From: Helicobacteraceae bacterium
GTDB taxonomy: Bacteria; Campylobacterota; Campylobacteria; Campylobacterales; Sulfurimonadaceae
NCBI GenBank assembly: GCA_027057185.1
Contig: JALUJE010000134.1
Location: forward strand, 1-10,523
DNA: 10,523 bases
Direction: 5' to 3'
Below are positions 1 to 7,083 of the stretch, one piece after another (the first letter of the stretch is position 1; each line of letters begins with the position of its first letter). The translations under genes and the position numbers were made by a program. Under the pieces are notes generated by a model that ran no database searches, was not told the DNA's origin, and saw only the letters and a program-made list of their open reading frames with translations.

Positions 1-654
1 TTCTTTAGGTTCGGCTTGGATACCTTTTGGCAGTACCTCACCTTTGAATATCCACACTTTTATACCGATGATACCGTATGTAGTCTGCGCTTCTGCGAAA
101 CCGTAATCGATCTTCGCACGAAGTGTATGAAGCGGCACACGCCCTTCGAGATACCACTCGGTTCTCGCCATCTCCGCACCGCCGAGACGACCGGCAACGG
201 CGATTTTGATACCCTTGGCACCGGAGCGCTGCGCACCTTGAATAACTTTTTTCATAGCGCGTCTAAACGCGACACGGCGCTCGAGCTGCGTCGCGACATT
301 TTCGGCGACGAGCTGCGCAGAAGCCTGTGCTTTTTTCTCCTCTTTGATGTTTACCGCAATCGGCTTACCGATGAGTTTTTGCAAAGCGGTTTTGAGCTTC
401 TCGATATCCGCACCCTTTTTCCCGATGATGATACCCGGGCGTGCAGCGACGATAGAGACGCGAAGTCTCTTCGCCGTTCTCTCGATGATGATGTTCGATA
501 CACCGGCATAGTACAGCTCTTTTTTCAAGAATGTTCGGATTTTGTGATCTTCACCGAGCGCTGCCGGCGCGTTTTTGAAATTCGGATACCAGCGGCTCTC
601 CCAGTTACGGTTGATACCAAGGCGAAGACCGATAGGATTAACTTTATGACCCAT
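1..654 (-). CDS. rpsC: 30S ribosomal protein S3 (3' end cut by window edge)
   Basis: S3 sits at the mRNA entry side of the 30S head. The frame opens with ATG at 654 (MGHKVNPIGLRLGINRNW, the canonical S3 start) and 218 codons lie in the window with no stop. The residues reached (ending GIQAEPKE) are near the usual C-terminus, so only a short tail is missing. The KH domain is visible with its GxxG loop at residues 78-81 in PGIIIGKKGADI, and the S3 C-terminal domain includes GRLGGAEMARTEW at about 155-167. It follows rplV by 2 nt, with a GAGGG ribosome site inside the end of rplV. Base composition is odd: about 51% GC by hand count against about 43.5% in the next 540 bases, and 19 of 22 Ile codons are ATC, unlike the upstream genes. 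An open frame on the opposite strand here (16-906) is a by-product of that bias. Confidence 0.97.
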   Translation of the reverse strand, partial: MGHKVNPIGLRLGINRNWESRWYPNFKNAPAALGEDHKIRTFLKKELYYAGVSNIIIERTAKRLRVSIVAARPGIIIGKKGADIEKLKTALQKLIGKPIAVNIKEEKKAQASAQLVAENVATQLERRVAFRRAMKKVIQGAQRSGAKGIKIAVAGRLGGAEMARTEWYLEGRVPLHTLRAKIDYGFAEAQTTYGIIGIKVWIFKGEVLPKGIQAEPKE

Positions 655-656
655 AA

Positions 657-974
657 TTATTTGCCCTCTACTTCTACTAAAATATGTGCTGTTGGTTTAC
701 GAATTCCCGATGCCATACCACGAGCACGTGGACGAAAACGCTTTAGAACCGGACCATTGTCAACACGACATGATGTAATCACACAGTCTTCTGCTTCCTC
801 ACCGCTGTTGGCTACGGCAGATGCCACCACTTTAGCGATAATTTTCGCCGCTTTGTTAGGAGTGAACTCTAAAGCTGCAAGTGCCTCTTCAGCATTCATC
901 CCCTGAATTTCGCGGGCAATAAGACGTGATTTAATGGGTGATACACGGATAAATTTCAATAATGCTCTAGCCAT
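657..974 (-). CDS. rplV: 50S ribosomal protein L22
   Basis: L22 lines the peptide exit tunnel and contacts all 23S rRNA domains. The product is 105 residues, close to the usual 110, and starts MARALLKFIRVSPIKSRLIA, typical of the family. The conserved beta-hairpin that reaches the tunnel is at about residues 80-97 (RFRPRARGMASGIRKPTAHI); no insertion or deletion is obvious there, the kind of change tied to macrolide resistance. The ATG at 974 is preceded by AAGGTGGGG at suitable spacing. The gene lies 2 nt after rpsS and 2 nt before rpsC. Ile codons are mostly ATT (7 of 9), matching rpsS but not rpsC. Confidence 0.98.
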   Translation of the reverse strand: MARALLKFIRVSPIKSRLIAREIQGMNAEEALAALEFTPNKAAKIIAKVVASAVANSGEEAEDCVITSCRVDNGPVLKRFRPRARGMASGIRKPTAHILVEVEGK

Positions 975-976
975 GA

Positions 977-1255
977 TTACCCCACCTTCTTCTGTACCGA
1001 GCCTTTATGACCCTTGAACGTACGTGTTGGTGCGAATTCACCAAGTTTATAGCCAATATGGTTCTCTGTAATAAAGACAGGAACAAATTGACGGCCATTA
1101 TGCACATTTAACGTCAAACCAATCATCTCAGGAAGAATGGTAGAACGACGTGACCATGTTTTAATGGGCTTTTTATTGTTTTCCTCTTTCGCTTTGAGTA
1201 CTTTTTTCATTAAGTGATCATCGACGAATGGACCTTTTTTTACTGAACGAGCCAT
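977..1255 (-). CDS. rpsS: 30S ribosomal protein S19
   Basis: S19 binds the 30S head with S13 near the A site. The 92-residue product has family length and signature segments: MARSVKKGPFVDDHLMKKV at the start, TWSRRSTILPEMIGLT in the middle and LGEFAPTRTFKGH near the end. The ATG at 1255 is 1 nt beyond the rplB stop, and the ribosome site AAAAGGGTAGG lies inside the 3' end of rplB, so the two are probably translationally coupled. All five Ile codons are ATT. Confidence 0.98.
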   Translation of the reverse strand: MARSVKKGPFVDDHLMKKVLKAKEENNKKPIKTWSRRSTILPEMIGLTLNVHNGRQFVPVFITENHIGYKLGEFAPTRTFKGHKGSVQKKVG

Positions 1256-1256
1256 A

Positions 1257-2102
1257 TTAACCTACCCTTTTAGCATTTGGTTTACGACGTGTAATAATAA
1301 GTTTATCACTTGCTTTTTTACGACGTGTTTTTGCGCCTTTAGTCGGTTTACCCCACGGAGTAACCGGGTGGCGACCTGAATTTGTTTTACCTTCACCACC
1401 ACCATGCGGGTGATCAATAGGGTTCATTGCTGAACCACGAGTTTGTGGACGAATACCCAAGTGACGTTGACGACCCGCTTTGGCAATCACAATATTGCCA
1501 AATTCTTCGTTTCCAACAGCACCGATCGTTGCCATACACTCACCAAGAATGTAACGCATTTCAGATGATGGTAGACGTAGTGAAACGTATTTACCGTCAC
1601 GACCCATAATCTGGGCACTACCACCGGCAGAACGTACCATCTGACCGCCCTTTCCCGGTTTGAGTTCAATATTGTGAATCAATGTACCTACCGGGATATT
1701 TTTGATTTTCATCGCATTACCCGATTTAATATCAAGTCCGGATTCTGCCGATTCGATGATATCTCCGACACTCAAGCCTTTTGGTTGAAGTATATAACGC
1801 TTTTCACCGTCGGCATACGTAATCAGTGCAATACGACAGTTACGGTATGGATCGTATTCAATCGCTGTAACAGTACCGGGAATATTGAATTTATTGCGTT
1901 TAAAATCAATAATACGATAAAGTTTTTTTGCACCCGCTTGCTTATGGCGTGAGGTGATACGACCGTTGTTGTTACGACCTGCATGCGTAGGAAGTTTTAC
2001 AAGAAGGGATCGTACCGATGCTTTTGCTGTAATATCCGAGCTATCAACATTCGTATAGAAACGACGACTCGGTGTTATCGGTCTGTATGTTTTAATTGCC
2101 AT
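1257..2102 (-). CDS. rplB: 50S ribosomal protein L2
   Basis: L2 is a core 23S rRNA-binding protein needed for subunit joining and peptidyl transferase activity. The product is 281 residues (about 273 in E. coli). The N-terminal OB-like region includes GRITSRHKQAGAKK (residues 47-60). The C-terminal SH3-like region carries the signature AMNPIDHPHGGGEGKTNSG, with Asp230-His231 equivalent to the conserved Asp-His pair implicated at the peptidyl transferase centre. The basic C-terminal tail (TRRKKASDKLIITRRKPNAK) is typical. The gene starts 2 nt after the rplW stop. Confidence 0.98.
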   Translation of the reverse strand: MAIKTYRPITPSRRFYTNVDSSDITAKASVRSLLVKLPTHAGRNNNGRITSRHKQAGAKKLYRIIDFKRNKFNIPGTVTAIEYDPYRNCRIALITYADGEKRYILQPKGLSVGDIIESAESGLDIKSGNAMKIKNIPVGTLIHNIELKPGKGGQMVRSAGGSAQIMGRDGKYVSLRLPSSEMRYILGECMATIGAVGNEEFGNIVIAKAGRQRHLGIRPQTRGSAMNPIDHPHGGGEGKTNSGRHPVTPWGKPTKGAKTRRKKASDKLIITRRKPNAKRVG

Positions 2103-2104
2103 AA

Positions 2105-2386
2105 TTACACCGCCAAACTTTCAATTTGTGCACCCTCAGGTAATTTGACATAAAACTTTTTAAAGTTGTTTTGTCTACCTGCAACACCGCGAAAACGTTT
2201 TACTTTTCCCGCCTGGTTTAGTGAGTTAATACGTGTTGGAACAATACCAAAGTACTCACGAAACACCTCTTTAAGACCGGTTTTTGTCATACGAGGAGAA
2301 GTTTGTACAACAACAACACCTTCTTCTTGAAGACCTAAAGTCTTTTCTGTATAGATAATTGATTTAATATCTGTAATATCTGCCAT
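2105..2386 (-). CDS. rplW: 50S ribosomal protein L23
   Basis: L23 lies at the tunnel exit, where it docks trigger factor and SRP. The 93-residue product starts MADITDIKSIIYTEKTLGLQ, in which the usual L23 TEK motif is clear. The VPTRINSLNQAGKVKRF stretch at about 51-66 matches the family core (V..VNT....GK.KR). ATG overlaps the rplD stop in a TAATG junction (1 nt shared), which predicts translational coupling. Confidence 0.96.
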   Translation of the reverse strand: MADITDIKSIIYTEKTLGLQEEGVVVVQTSPRMTKTGLKEVFREYFGIVPTRINSLNQAGKVKRFRGVAGRQNNFKKFYVKLPEGAQIESLAV

Positions 2387-3000
2387 TATTTAGCCTCGCT
2401 TACAAGATTTTCCCATACAGCTTTTTCTATCACAATTGAGCGATAGGTTGCTGCCAAGAATGCATTTAATTCGTTCTCTTCAATCAAATAGGTTTTTTGA
2501 ATATTACGGAATGCCAAAAATGTTTTCTCATCAATAATGGATTTAACAAACAGTGCATCACGTGTACCGATCTTTTCAAACAGTGCTTTTGCATCTTTCG
2601 TCTTACCCGAAGCCACTTCAATGCTGTCGACAATAAACAGTTTACCCTCACTAGCGAGTGCATCCAGTGCAAACTTTAGTGCCAGTTTTTTCTGCTTTTT
2701 ATTGACTTTTTGATCGTAGTTACGATTGGCACGAGGACCAAAAGCGATTCCACCGCCTACCCAGATAGGAGAACGGTTCGAACCGGCACGAGCACCACCA
2801 CGCCCTTTTTGAGCCCAGGGTTTTTTACCACCACCGCTAACATCAGCACGACTTTTTGTCGATGCCCCATTAGCCCGAATGCCTGCCTGATATGATTTCA
2901 CATACAAATAGAGGTTATGCGGGTTAATCCCCGAAAAACTCTCCGGTAGTGCCAACTCAGATGTTTTCTCAAAATTTTCATTTAATACAATTGCGCTCAT
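2386..3000 (-). CDS. rplD: 50S ribosomal protein L4
   Basis: L4 places an extended loop in the exit tunnel; in E. coli it also autoregulates the S10 operon through the leader RNA. The product is 204 residues, normal length. The tunnel loop is at about residues 59-90, with KKPWAQKGRGGARAGSNRSP followed by GGGIAFGPR, matching the family pattern closely. ATG overlaps the rplC stop by one base (TAATG), and the stop overlaps the rplW start in the same way, so rplC-rplD-rplW form a coupled block. Whether L4 autoregulates here is doubtful, because the leader before rpsJ appears short. Confidence 0.98.
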   Translation of the reverse strand: MSAIVLNENFEKTSELALPESFSGINPHNLYLYVKSYQAGIRANGASTKSRADVSGGGKKPWAQKGRGGARAGSNRSPIWVGGGIAFGPRANRNYDQKVNKKQKKLALKFALDALASEGKLFIVDSIEVASGKTKDAKALFEKIGTRDALFVKSIIDEKTFLAFRNIQKTYLIEENELNAFLAATYRSIVIEKAVWENLVSEAK

Positions 3001-3575
3001 TATTTAACAACCTTTACACGACCTAATGCCCCATTGGGTCCTGAAACCGATCCGGCAACTGCCAACACACCGTTTTCAGCGTCAAAAGAGACGATGGTAT
3101 TTTTTACGGTAATCTTTTCGTTACCGTATTGACCTGCCATCTTCTTTCCTTTCATAACACGACCCGGCCACTCTGCATTACCGATAGAACCGGTACGACG
3201 ACCGAATCGGTGACCGTGAGATGCAGGACCACCGCCAAAGTTCCAACGTTTCATAGGACCGGAAAATCCGCGACCTTTCGTGTTGAACGTACTTTTGACA
3301 ATGCTCGCTTCACGCAATGGAGTCGTATCTAAATCACCTGCTTCGGTATTGGACACTTTAATGGTTGCAAAACGATTGAATTCGGCAGAAAGACTGTATT
3401 TCTTCTGTTGTCCTTCAATGGTTTTGTTTATTTTTTTGCCGTTACTATACGCTACAATCGCCGTGCCATCATTGACTTCACACACTTTAACCTCAACTAT
3501 TTTTAGAAGAGTCACAGGAGTACTCGGTACGCTGATGGTACGTGTCATACCAATTTTTTCAACAATATATTCCAC
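3000..3575 (-). CDS. rplC: 50S ribosomal protein L3
   Basis: L3 nucleates 23S rRNA folding, and its loop approaches the peptidyl transferase centre. The product is 191 residues, a little shorter than E. coli (209). The start is GTG at 3575 (MEYIVEKIGMTRTIS aligns with the family start ahead of the GMTR motif), with TAGGAG six bases upstream; that site overlaps the rpsJ stop TAG. The diagnostic central segment GHRFGRRTGSIGNAEWPGR and the KGKKMAGQYG loop are intact; Gln149 corresponds to the glutamine methylated by PrmB in E. coli. Confidence 0.97.
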   Translation of the reverse strand: MEYIVEKIGMTRTISVPSTPVTLLKIVEVKVCEVNDGTAIVAYSNGKKINKTIEGQQKKYSLSAEFNRFATIKVSNTEAGDLDTTPLREASIVKSTFNTKGRGFSGPMKRWNFGGGPASHGHRFGRRTGSIGNAEWPGRVMKGKKMAGQYGNEKITVKNTIVSFDAENGVLAVAGSVSGPNGALGRVKVVK

Positions 3576-3584
3576 TGTTTACTC

Positions 3585-3896
3585 CTAATTGTCCATAGAG
3601 CGAACTTCTACATCCACTTCCGGCGCTAAATCTAATTTCATTAATGAATCGACAGTATCCGGGGTTGCCGATACAATGTCAATTAAACGTGCATGCATAC
3701 GAATTTCAAACTGTTCACGAGAGTCTTTGTTAACATGAACAGACTTTAAAACGGTATATTTACGAATTTTAGTTGGTAAAGGGATCGGACCGCGAATTTC
3801 TGCGCCGGTACGCTTTACAGCTTCAACAATAGATGCTACCGAACGATCGAGTACTCGATGGTCGTAAGCTCTAAGTTTCAAACGAATTTTTTCCAT
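3585..3896 (-). CDS. rpsJ: 30S ribosomal protein S10 (first gene of operon)
   Basis: S10 is a 30S head protein and, with NusB, part of antitermination complexes. The 103-residue product is standard length and highly conserved (MEKIRLKLRAYDHRVLDRSV; RTGAEIRGPIPLPTKIRKYT). The ATG at 3896 has AAGGA seven bases upstream. No ribosomal gene or tuf precedes it. The next gene is divergent, so rpsJ heads the operon, and a matching promoter lies about 60-85 bp upstream. Confidence 0.98.
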   Translation of the reverse strand: MEKIRLKLRAYDHRVLDRSVASIVEAVKRTGAEIRGPIPLPTKIRKYTVLKSVHVNKDSREQFEIRMHARLIDIVSATPDTVDSLMKLDLAPEVDVEVRSMDN

Positions 3897-3919
3897 ACTT
3901 TTTTCCTTATAAAGAACTC

Positions 3920-3937
3920 GTTAGATCTCTGTCTAAC
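3920..3937 (-). promoter_or_regulatory. small hairpin in the S10 operon leader
   Basis: GTTAGA at 3920-3925 and TCTAAC at 3932-3937 form a perfect 6-bp stem with a 6-nt loop, about 23 nt upstream of the rpsJ ATG, within the predicted leader of about 50 nt. It is not followed by a U-run, so it is not a terminator. It may only affect mRNA stability. A stem this short can occur by chance. Confidence 0.3.
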
Positions 3938-3953
3938 TATAAAAGGGAGCGGA

Positions 3954-3982
3954 ATTATAGCTTACAACGACTAAAGATTCAA
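3954..3982 (-). promoter_or_regulatory. sigma70-type promoter of the S10 operon
   Basis: Reading leftward, TTGAAT (3977-3982) is followed by exactly 17 nt and then the perfect -10 TATAAT (3954-3959). Transcription would begin near 3947, giving a leader of about 50 nt before the rpsJ ATG. An A/T-rich palindrome lies where an UP element would sit. This is the strongest promoter match seen in the window, as expected for a ribosomal operon. Confidence 0.8.
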
Positions 3983-3994
3983 GGTTTTTGGGGG

Positions 3995-4011
3995 TGAAAA
4001 TAGGATTTTCA
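3995..4011. repeat. perfect palindrome in divergent promoter region (1)
   Basis: TGAAAAT-AGG-ATTTTCA has 7-bp arms and a 3-nt spacer. It lies about 12 bp upstream of the S10 -35 box, at the place of an UP element or an upstream regulator site, and about 60 bp before the ATPase start on the other strand. The role is inferred from position only. Confidence 0.4.
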
Positions 4012-4020
4012 TTTATTTTA

Positions 4021-4039
4021 TTTCCTTTTAATAAGGAAA
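4021..4039. repeat. perfect palindrome in divergent promoter region (2)
   Basis: TTTCCTT-TTAAT-AAGGAAA has 7-bp arms and a 5-nt spacer. It ends 3 bp before a -10-like TACTAT (4043-4048) for the rightward ATPase gene, where a bound protein would block or contact polymerase. Its centre is 27 bp from that of the other palindrome. An operator role is inference. Confidence 0.4.
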
Positions 4040-4042
4040 CAG

Positions 4043-4070
4043 TACTATTGTGAACATGTTTTAAGGAGGA
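4043..4070 (+). promoter_or_regulatory. -10-like element and strong ribosome site of the ATPase gene
   Basis: TACTAT at 4043-4048 matches four of six -10 bases and is preceded by T-rich DNA (4006-4029) without a clear -35, a pattern common in Campylobacterota promoters. AAGGAGGA at 4063-4070, three bases before the ATG at 4074, is a near-perfect Shine-Dalgarno and fixes the start. The promoter call is weak; the ribosome site is firm. Confidence 0.5.
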
Positions 4071-4073
4071 CTT

Positions 4074-5144
4074 ATGGAGATACTGCTCGATGAATATTAT
4101 AAACAGCATTTACATGTCAATGGGTATGTAGAACGCAAAATACAGCTCGATCCTTACGGTTGTCAAATCAGTGGTGTCACGCTCTCAGGAAAAACGACAC
4201 TGGTAAAACAGTACCTGCTGACATGTAAAAAATCTGCATACCTCTACATCAACTGTCGTGATATCCGCATTGACATCGAGGAATTAAATCGTAGACTGGC
4301 ATCCTACTGCACGCAGCACCATATTGATATTGTGGTGCTCGATAACTATATTGACACCATTATACTTCCTCCGGTTCCACAACTGTTCATAACCACGGAA
4401 CGCTATTTGCCACATATTACCTTACCGCACCGAATCTTAATGCCTTTAGACTATGAGGAGTTTTTAGCATATGAAATGAAGTATGACTCAACGGCTCTGA
4501 ACCATTTTTTGCAGCTCGGCGGTCTGCCGGTCATGCAGACACTCCACAGTGAGCAGCGCCATCTTTACATACAACAGGCATTGCAAAAACGTTTGAGCCG
4601 TATGGAGTTTAGCGTTCTTGTATTTATTGCCAAAAGTCCTACCTTAAAACTCTCGACATATACAATATATGAGAAGATCCGAACCGAACAGAAGGTATCT
4701 AAGGACATGCTCTACAAAAGCGTGACATCACTTATAGAAAAACGCTATCTTTTTCATGTCAGAAAATGGCATCATGCACGTGCCGTTGCCAAAAGTTATT
4801 TTTGTGATATCGCACTTAAAAATGCATTAACCCATCAAAAAAACTTTCGCTTACTCTTTGAAAATCTAATTTTTCTGGAGCTTCTGAAGCGGGACCGAAC
4901 CCTTTACTATAGTGACAAAATTGATTTCTATATTCCCTCGCAACACCGCATTGTCTTGTGTATGCCCTTCTCCAACGACGAGGTACTGTTCAAAACAATC
5001 GAGCAGATTGAAGCGTTTATTGTCACTCAGAGCGTCACTCATGTCAAAGTTGTCACCATGAGCTCGTCTGGCACACTACAACATCCGTTTGTCGATGTTG
5101 AGATGCTCCCCTTTAGCGAATGGGCTATTATTGAAGGCGAGTAG
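4074..5144 (+). CDS. P-loop ATPase of the AAA/DUF4143 type, divergent from the S10 operon
   Basis: The 356-residue protein has a Walker A motif at residues 34-41 (GVTLSGKT), a Walker B-like strand IDIVVLD ending at Asp90, and a sensor-1-like LFITTER (104-110). LMPLDYEEFLAYE (122-134) and LGGLPVM (148-154) resemble the conserved segments of the ATP-binding/DUF4143 family. A winged-helix-like stretch follows (about 178-230). The C-terminal part has FENLIFLELLKR (262-273) and YYSDKIDFYI, similar to the DUF4143 nuclease-like fold. The usual E-V-D reads K-I-D here (282-284) and no later E-x-K is evident, so the nuclease site is probably dead. No membrane segment is seen. I recall a similar ATP-binding protein beside rpsJ in Helicobacter pylori. 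The function is unknown; a ribosome link is suggested only by location. Confidence 0.85.
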   Translation: MEILLDEYYKQHLHVNGYVERKIQLDPYGCQISGVTLSGKTTLVKQYLLTCKKSAYLYINCRDIRIDIEELNRRLASYCTQHHIDIVVLDNYIDTIILPPVPQLFITTERYLPHITLPHRILMPLDYEEFLAYEMKYDSTALNHFLQLGGLPVMQTLHSEQRHLYIQQALQKRLSRMEFSVLVFIAKSPTLKLSTYTIYEKIRTEQKVSKDMLYKSVTSLIEKRYLFHVRKWHHARAVAKSYFCDIALKNALTHQKNFRLLFENLIFLELLKRDRTLYYSDKIDFYIPSQHRIVLCMPFSNDEVLFKTIEQIEAFIVTQSVTHVKVVTMSSSGTLQHPFVDVEMLPFSEWAIIEGE

Positions 5145-5146
5145 TT

Positions 5147-7060
5147 TTATGCAAAGATGTCGAGTCGAGATTCGAGTTCGCTAAAAACCTGTGCACGTTC
5201 CTGAGCATTGGGGTGAATCATGCTATAGACCACTTCAGAGAGATTTTCGTCAATAGACCTATCGAGCTCGTGCGGTTTTTTTAGCGACTCTTTAATCGTT
5301 GGCGCAAAATAGGTATAACTACTGTATGGCTCTTTACCAAGTAGCTGATAATACAGGTGACGTCCCAAATCCAAAATCTCGAATTCTTCAATTTTCCCCG
5401 TACCGACTTTCGTAGAAAATCCAATAGTGAGTGCAATATTCTTAAAACGAATATAAGCAAGAAGCCTCATCATGAATCCAATAGATGCTCGTGTGTAGTG
5501 GCTTAGCACTCTATCGTGGAACTGTTCAAAACTCTCTTGGGACTGTTGTAAACGGCGATATTCGTATACCAGTGCCTCGACATAATATTTGGCTCGGATC
5601 AGCGGCACCGATTTCATAACGGTATGCCCTTCTTCTCCTTCACCGGTCAGCTTACCGCCAATACTAATATGAACACCGTGTACGGTCTCGCCGTTCTCTT
5701 TAGCTTTGCATCCTTCAAATCCGATATCGCCGACACCGTGAATACCGCATCCTTTCACGCACGCCGACCAGTACATGCGAATACGTCCCTCTGCCAGTGG
5801 CACGGCATGCGTTAAATACTCTGCCATCTCTATAGCGTCAGGCTTGTTGGGAATAACACCAAACGGACAGTGCTCCGTTCCGGCACACGCTATAAGGTGA
5901 TTGAAATAGGGAGCGTGTACATTTTTATAGGTTTGAAAAAACGACTCTTGCAGTGCGGCCTCTATTTCTTGTTGGGATACGCCCATGATATACAGACTCT
6001 GCTCCACATCAAAACGTATGTCACCGTTACCGTACTTTGCCGCTAGCGAAGCGGCTTCAAGTAAGGCACTGCCACTGAAAATTCCCGAAGGCACGACGGC
6101 ATGTAATGCAAACGTTCCATTTTTAAGCTGTACCCGTCCCTGATCGGGGTCATTATTGTCCATCTGTGTCAAAGTCTCGCCTGCGGTGGCAAAGTTTATG
6201 CCTGCATGAGTACACAGAGCCTCTCGCATCGCCTTCATACCCACAGCTTCAATAAGAAAATGGAGTCGGTTTTTATTTCGGTTGTCACGAAAACCGAACG
6301 TACGAAATAGTGTGATGAGGGAACCGTACATGGCCACAACTTCCGTCTCATCTTTTAAAAAAATATTGGCATTTTTGGCAATCTGTCCAACCTTACCACC
6401 CAAATAGAGGTTATACCCGTAACACCCCGATTTTTGTGCCAATACCAATGCGCAGTCTTGACCAAAAACATTGGAGCGATTGGCAAAAGAACCGGTAATT
6501 CCGGTATTGAATTTACGCGGTAACACGCTGATCCATTCATAGTTGTGCAAAAAGAGTGACTGAAGTTTTAACAGTAACGGCTGGGAAGGCAAGATATTAT
6601 CACAGGCATCACCATCTAAAGGATCATTTAAAATATTTCGAAAATTATCGACCCCCGTCTGATAACTTGAAATGCCTACCGTTTCAAGTCGAGAAAAAAT
6701 GGCCGGAATATCTTCAATGTCAATATAGCGCAACTCCACCTGCATCCGTGTGGTGATGTCAATATAATCCTTTCCAAAATCACGTGCAACGTCTCCTAAA
6801 ACACGAGCCTGTGTATTGGTGAGCTGTCCACCGGGAATACGAATACGAATCATAAATTGTCTGGGCGTTGCGGGTCGATCAAAAATACCGAAACATTTTA
6901 GAAAATAGCTCAAATCCTCTTTGGCAATGGCATCATACCCCTGAACAGCATAGTGTTCCAAAAGGGCAAATGCTTCCTGAGGCGTTTTAAGTTCTTTGGT
7001 TTTTTCAATCTTGTTCTGTTTTTTGTTTCGTGCATCAAACGCCTGTTGTAGTGCGCTCAT
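5147..7060 (-). CDS. siroheme/[4Fe-4S] nitrite or sulfite reductase with C-terminal extension
   Basis: The gene probably encodes a ferredoxin-type assimilatory reductase carrying out six-electron reduction of nitrite to ammonium (NirA-like) or sulfite to sulfide. Seen: TTRMQVELRYI (103-113), GVDNFRNILNDP (136-147) and LPRKFNTGITG (180-190), which match the siroheme-binding repeats, and the cluster cysteines Cys392-x5-Cys398 (CAGTEHC) and Cys434-x3-Cys438 (CVKGC) bridging siroheme and [4Fe-4S]. The C-x-G form of the first pair favours nitrite reductase, but not decisively. I chose ATG at 7060 (637 residues) over an in-frame TTG at 7081 because AAGAGGA lies 7 nt before it. About 100 residues after roughly position 535 exceed the usual family end and carry no motif I know. 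The stop is 2 nt from the convergent ATPase stop. Confidence 0.9.
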   Translation of the reverse strand: MSALQQAFDARNKKQNKIEKTKELKTPQEAFALLEHYAVQGYDAIAKEDLSYFLKCFGIFDRPATPRQFMIRIRIPGGQLTNTQARVLGDVARDFGKDYIDITTRMQVELRYIDIEDIPAIFSRLETVGISSYQTGVDNFRNILNDPLDGDACDNILPSQPLLLKLQSLFLHNYEWISVLPRKFNTGITGSFANRSNVFGQDCALVLAQKSGCYGYNLYLGGKVGQIAKNANIFLKDETEVVAMYGSLITLFRTFGFRDNRNKNRLHFLIEAVGMKAMREALCTHAGINFATAGETLTQMDNNDPDQGRVQLKNGTFALHAVVPSGIFSGSALLEAASLAAKYGNGDIRFDVEQSLYIMGVSQQEIEAALQESFFQTYKNVHAPYFNHLIACAGTEHCPFGVIPNKPDAIEMAEYLTHAVPLAEGRIRMYWSACVKGCGIHGVGDIGFEGCKAKENGETVHGVHISIGGKLTGEGEEGHTVMKSVPLIRAKYYVEALVYEYRRLQQSQESFEQFHDRVLSHYTRASIGFMMRLLAYIRFKNIALTIGFSTKVGTGKIEEFEILDLGRHLYYQLLGKEPYSSYTYFAPTIKESLKKPHELDRSIDENLSEVVYSMIHPNAQERAQVFSELESRLDIFA

Positions 7061-7083
7061 AGTTATGTCCTCTTGCGGCAAAA

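Noticed and set aside
16..906. Open frame of 296 codons on the plus strand
   Set aside because: It lies antisense to rpsC and rplV, which are unmistakable. The translation is rich in Arg, Asp and Thr with no domain, and it arises from the GC-rich codon use of rpsC.
3897..4073. Possible small RNA or riboswitch in the rpsJ/ATPase gap
   Set aside because: Besides promoter boxes and two DNA palindromes there is no long stem, aptamer-like fold or terminator, and the space is only 177 bp.
5156..5185. Short TCGA-rich inverted repeats near the reductase 3' end as a terminator
   Set aside because: The arms are only 4-5 bp with mismatches and no U-run follows in either direction; they lie in coding sequence.
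7061..7081. TTG start at 7081 adding seven residues to the siroheme reductase
   Set aside because: The AAGAGGA ribosome site falls inside that extension, 7 nt before the ATG at 7060, so the ATG is the better start.
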